Part shown: positions 22,899 through 23,900 of the stretch, piece after piece
Numbering within the stretch: the first letter of the stretch is position 1
Layout of the letters: each line of letters begins with the position of its first letter
Translations under genes and position numbers: made by a program
Notes under the pieces: model-generated
Seen by the model: the letters and a program-made list of their open reading frames with translations, nothing else
Databases searched by the model: none
Told to the model about the DNA's origin: nothing
NCBI GenBank assembly: GCA_018725455.1
Contig: QLUN01000003.1
Span: forward strand, 1-23,900
Length of the DNA: 23,900 bases
Direction of reading: 5' to 3'
Source of the DNA: Chloroflexota bacterium
Lineage (GTDB): Bacteria; Chloroflexota; Dehalococcoidia; SZUA-161; SpSt-899

Positions 22899-23900
22899 AT
22901 GCGCCTTGAGACTATTGGAAAGCGAACATTCGCTTTTGGGCTGTCTTGGCGTGATGCGGGCGGCGATGCGGACGATTTGATCGAGGCCGAGGTTGTCAAG
23001 GGTGGAAACCCTTACGTCTCCGTCCTCGGGAATCAAGATGTCGTTGGATTTGGCACTCTTGATGCCGCTGCTGCTGCAAAGCCACCAAAGGAGATTTTTT
23101 CATTCGCTGCTTTGTGCGCATCTGCGGGTGATGAGGGCATTTACGTCATTCCACTGTCGAATGGTCGCTGGTGGTACACGTCAGTTCGTAACGGCCTTGT
23201 TGTTCCGGGCACTGATCGCGCAGACAGTATGGATGGTGTGCTGGATGCGATCGCGAACATCGTTGCGGCATCCTCGGCGGCGAGTGAAACGGGCGAATCG
23301 GTGAAGGTTTATTCGCCGATTGAGATTCGTCAAGTCGGCTGGAATGTTTTTGATCCGATTGCGTTTGAGCGAGCGGCGAAGATAAAGCCCCTCAAGCTCA
23401 TGAAGAAAAGCTCGGGCCAGTCTTTAACGATTGCCGCAGCGGTAATGGTATCTGCGCTGGTTGGTGTTGCGGGATGGTGGTTTTTTTTGAAAGGCCCATC
23501 AGACGCTGAGCAGGCCGCTATGGATGCGGAAGCGATTCGACAAGCCTATGTTGGCTCAGTGACTCAAACGCTGTCATCGATTCCCTTCGATCATGCCTGG
23601 GTAAACATCGCCTTTAGGATGGTTGAGGATCAAGCTCCGGCTTTTGCTCATGGCTATACGAAAACAGAGGCGTCATGTCAGCCCGCGTCATGCTCGGTGC
23701 TTTTTGAAGCGGCGCAAAACTCACCATTTTCTCCCACGGAGTTTCAATTGTCTCTTGGCGGGAGCGCAGTAACGATTAGCGAGGATGGCAGTGGCGCGTC
23801 CTATTCAATTGCCATTGCGACACCAACGATTGTAGTCGATGACTCGCTGATCCGTGCATGGCCGGTGTTACCCGATCAGTTGGTTGATCGTCTTGGTGTT
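22899..23900 (+). CDS. pilO: PilO-like type IVb pilus protein (partial, runs off the window)
   Basis: The frame is open from the ATG two bases after pilP to the last base, giving 334 codons without a stop; the C-terminus lies outside. A cytoplasmic domain of about 174 residues contains FGLSWRDAG, IYVIPLSNGRWWYTSVRNG and a late Trp/Phe-rich stretch (GWNVFDPIAFER). One transmembrane helix follows at about 175-197 (TIAAAVMVSALVGVAGWWFF), then a periplasmic region with a close cysteine pair (SCQPASC). This agrees with the PilO2/PAP_PilO family of IncI-like pili, inner-membrane proteins that support the assembly ATPase and platform. Genes for PilQ, PilR and pilins would be expected further right. 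Confidence 0.82.
   Translation, partial: MRLETIGKRTFAFGLSWRDAGGDADDLIEAEVVKGGNPYVSVLGNQDVVGFGTLDAAAAAKPPKEIFSFAALCASAGDEGIYVIPLSNGRWWYTSVRNGLVVPGTDRADSMDGVLDAIANIVAASSAASETGESVKVYSPIEIRQVGWNVFDPIAFERAAKIKPLKLMKKSSGQSLTIAAAVMVSALVGVAGWWFFLKGPSDAEQAAMDAEAIRQAYVGSVTQTLSSIPFDHAWVNIAFRMVEDQAPAFAHGYTKTEASCQPASCSVLFEAAQNSPFSPTEFQLSLGGSAVTISEDGSGASYSIAIATPTIVVDDSLIRAWPVLPDQLVDRLGV

Overview
The window looks like part of a conjugative element (a plasmid or an integrative and conjugative element) from a Gram-negative, probably proteobacterial, host. The evidence is a nearly complete VirB/Trb-type (P-type) type IV secretion system with periplasmic and outer-membrane parts, a lipoprotein secretin, a plasmid-type primase and a coupling ATPase. 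No rRNA, tRNA, IS element, CRISPR array or replication initiator was seen. The sequence does not settle species, or plasmid versus ICE.

Layout. (1) 1-482: the tail of an unidentified gene and a small membrane protein, closed by a hairpin terminator. (2) 513-1757, minus strand: a CHC2/TOPRIM primase followed by a zinc-ribbon miniprotein. (3) 1758-1870: a divergent intergenic region with repeats that look like operators. (4) 1871-5176, plus strand: a tight operon of a Pro/Ala-rich bitopic membrane protein, a secreted four-cysteine protein, a bactofilin and an orphan DNA methyltransferase. (5) 5137-8915, minus strand: a VirD4/TraD-type coupling protein and a membrane-anchored HD-domain protein that may be a MOBH (TraI_2-like) relaxase. 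Its 3' end overlaps the methyltransferase tail to tail. (6) 8971-23900, plus strand: the transfer-apparatus operon, with genes joined mostly by ATGA, GTGA or TGATG overlaps. It starts at a good sigma70-like promoter whose ATG lies only 8 nt past the -10 box. The order is small membrane protein, VirB1, VirB11, VirB2, VirB3, VirB4, VirB5/TrbJ, small TM protein, VirB6, Lys-Pro repeat protein, terminator, VirB8, VirB9, VirB10, a second VirB9 C-terminal-like protein, a TcpQ/PilL-like protein, PilN secretin, PilP, PilO (cut by the window end).

How they work together. VirB4, VirB11 and the coupling protein supply energy. VirB3/6/8 form the inner-membrane base, VirB7-like(?)/9/10 the envelope-spanning core, VirB2/5 the conjugative pilus, and VirB1 opens the peptidoglycan. 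The Pil genes begin a type IVb pilus system like the thin pilus of IncI plasmids, which stabilises mating pairs. T4SS and pilus genes form one uninterrupted run of coupled genes, and the duplicated VirB9-like domain sits exactly at their junction. That junction, a possible +1 frameshift upstream of virB6, and the bactofilin operon are the most unusual parts.
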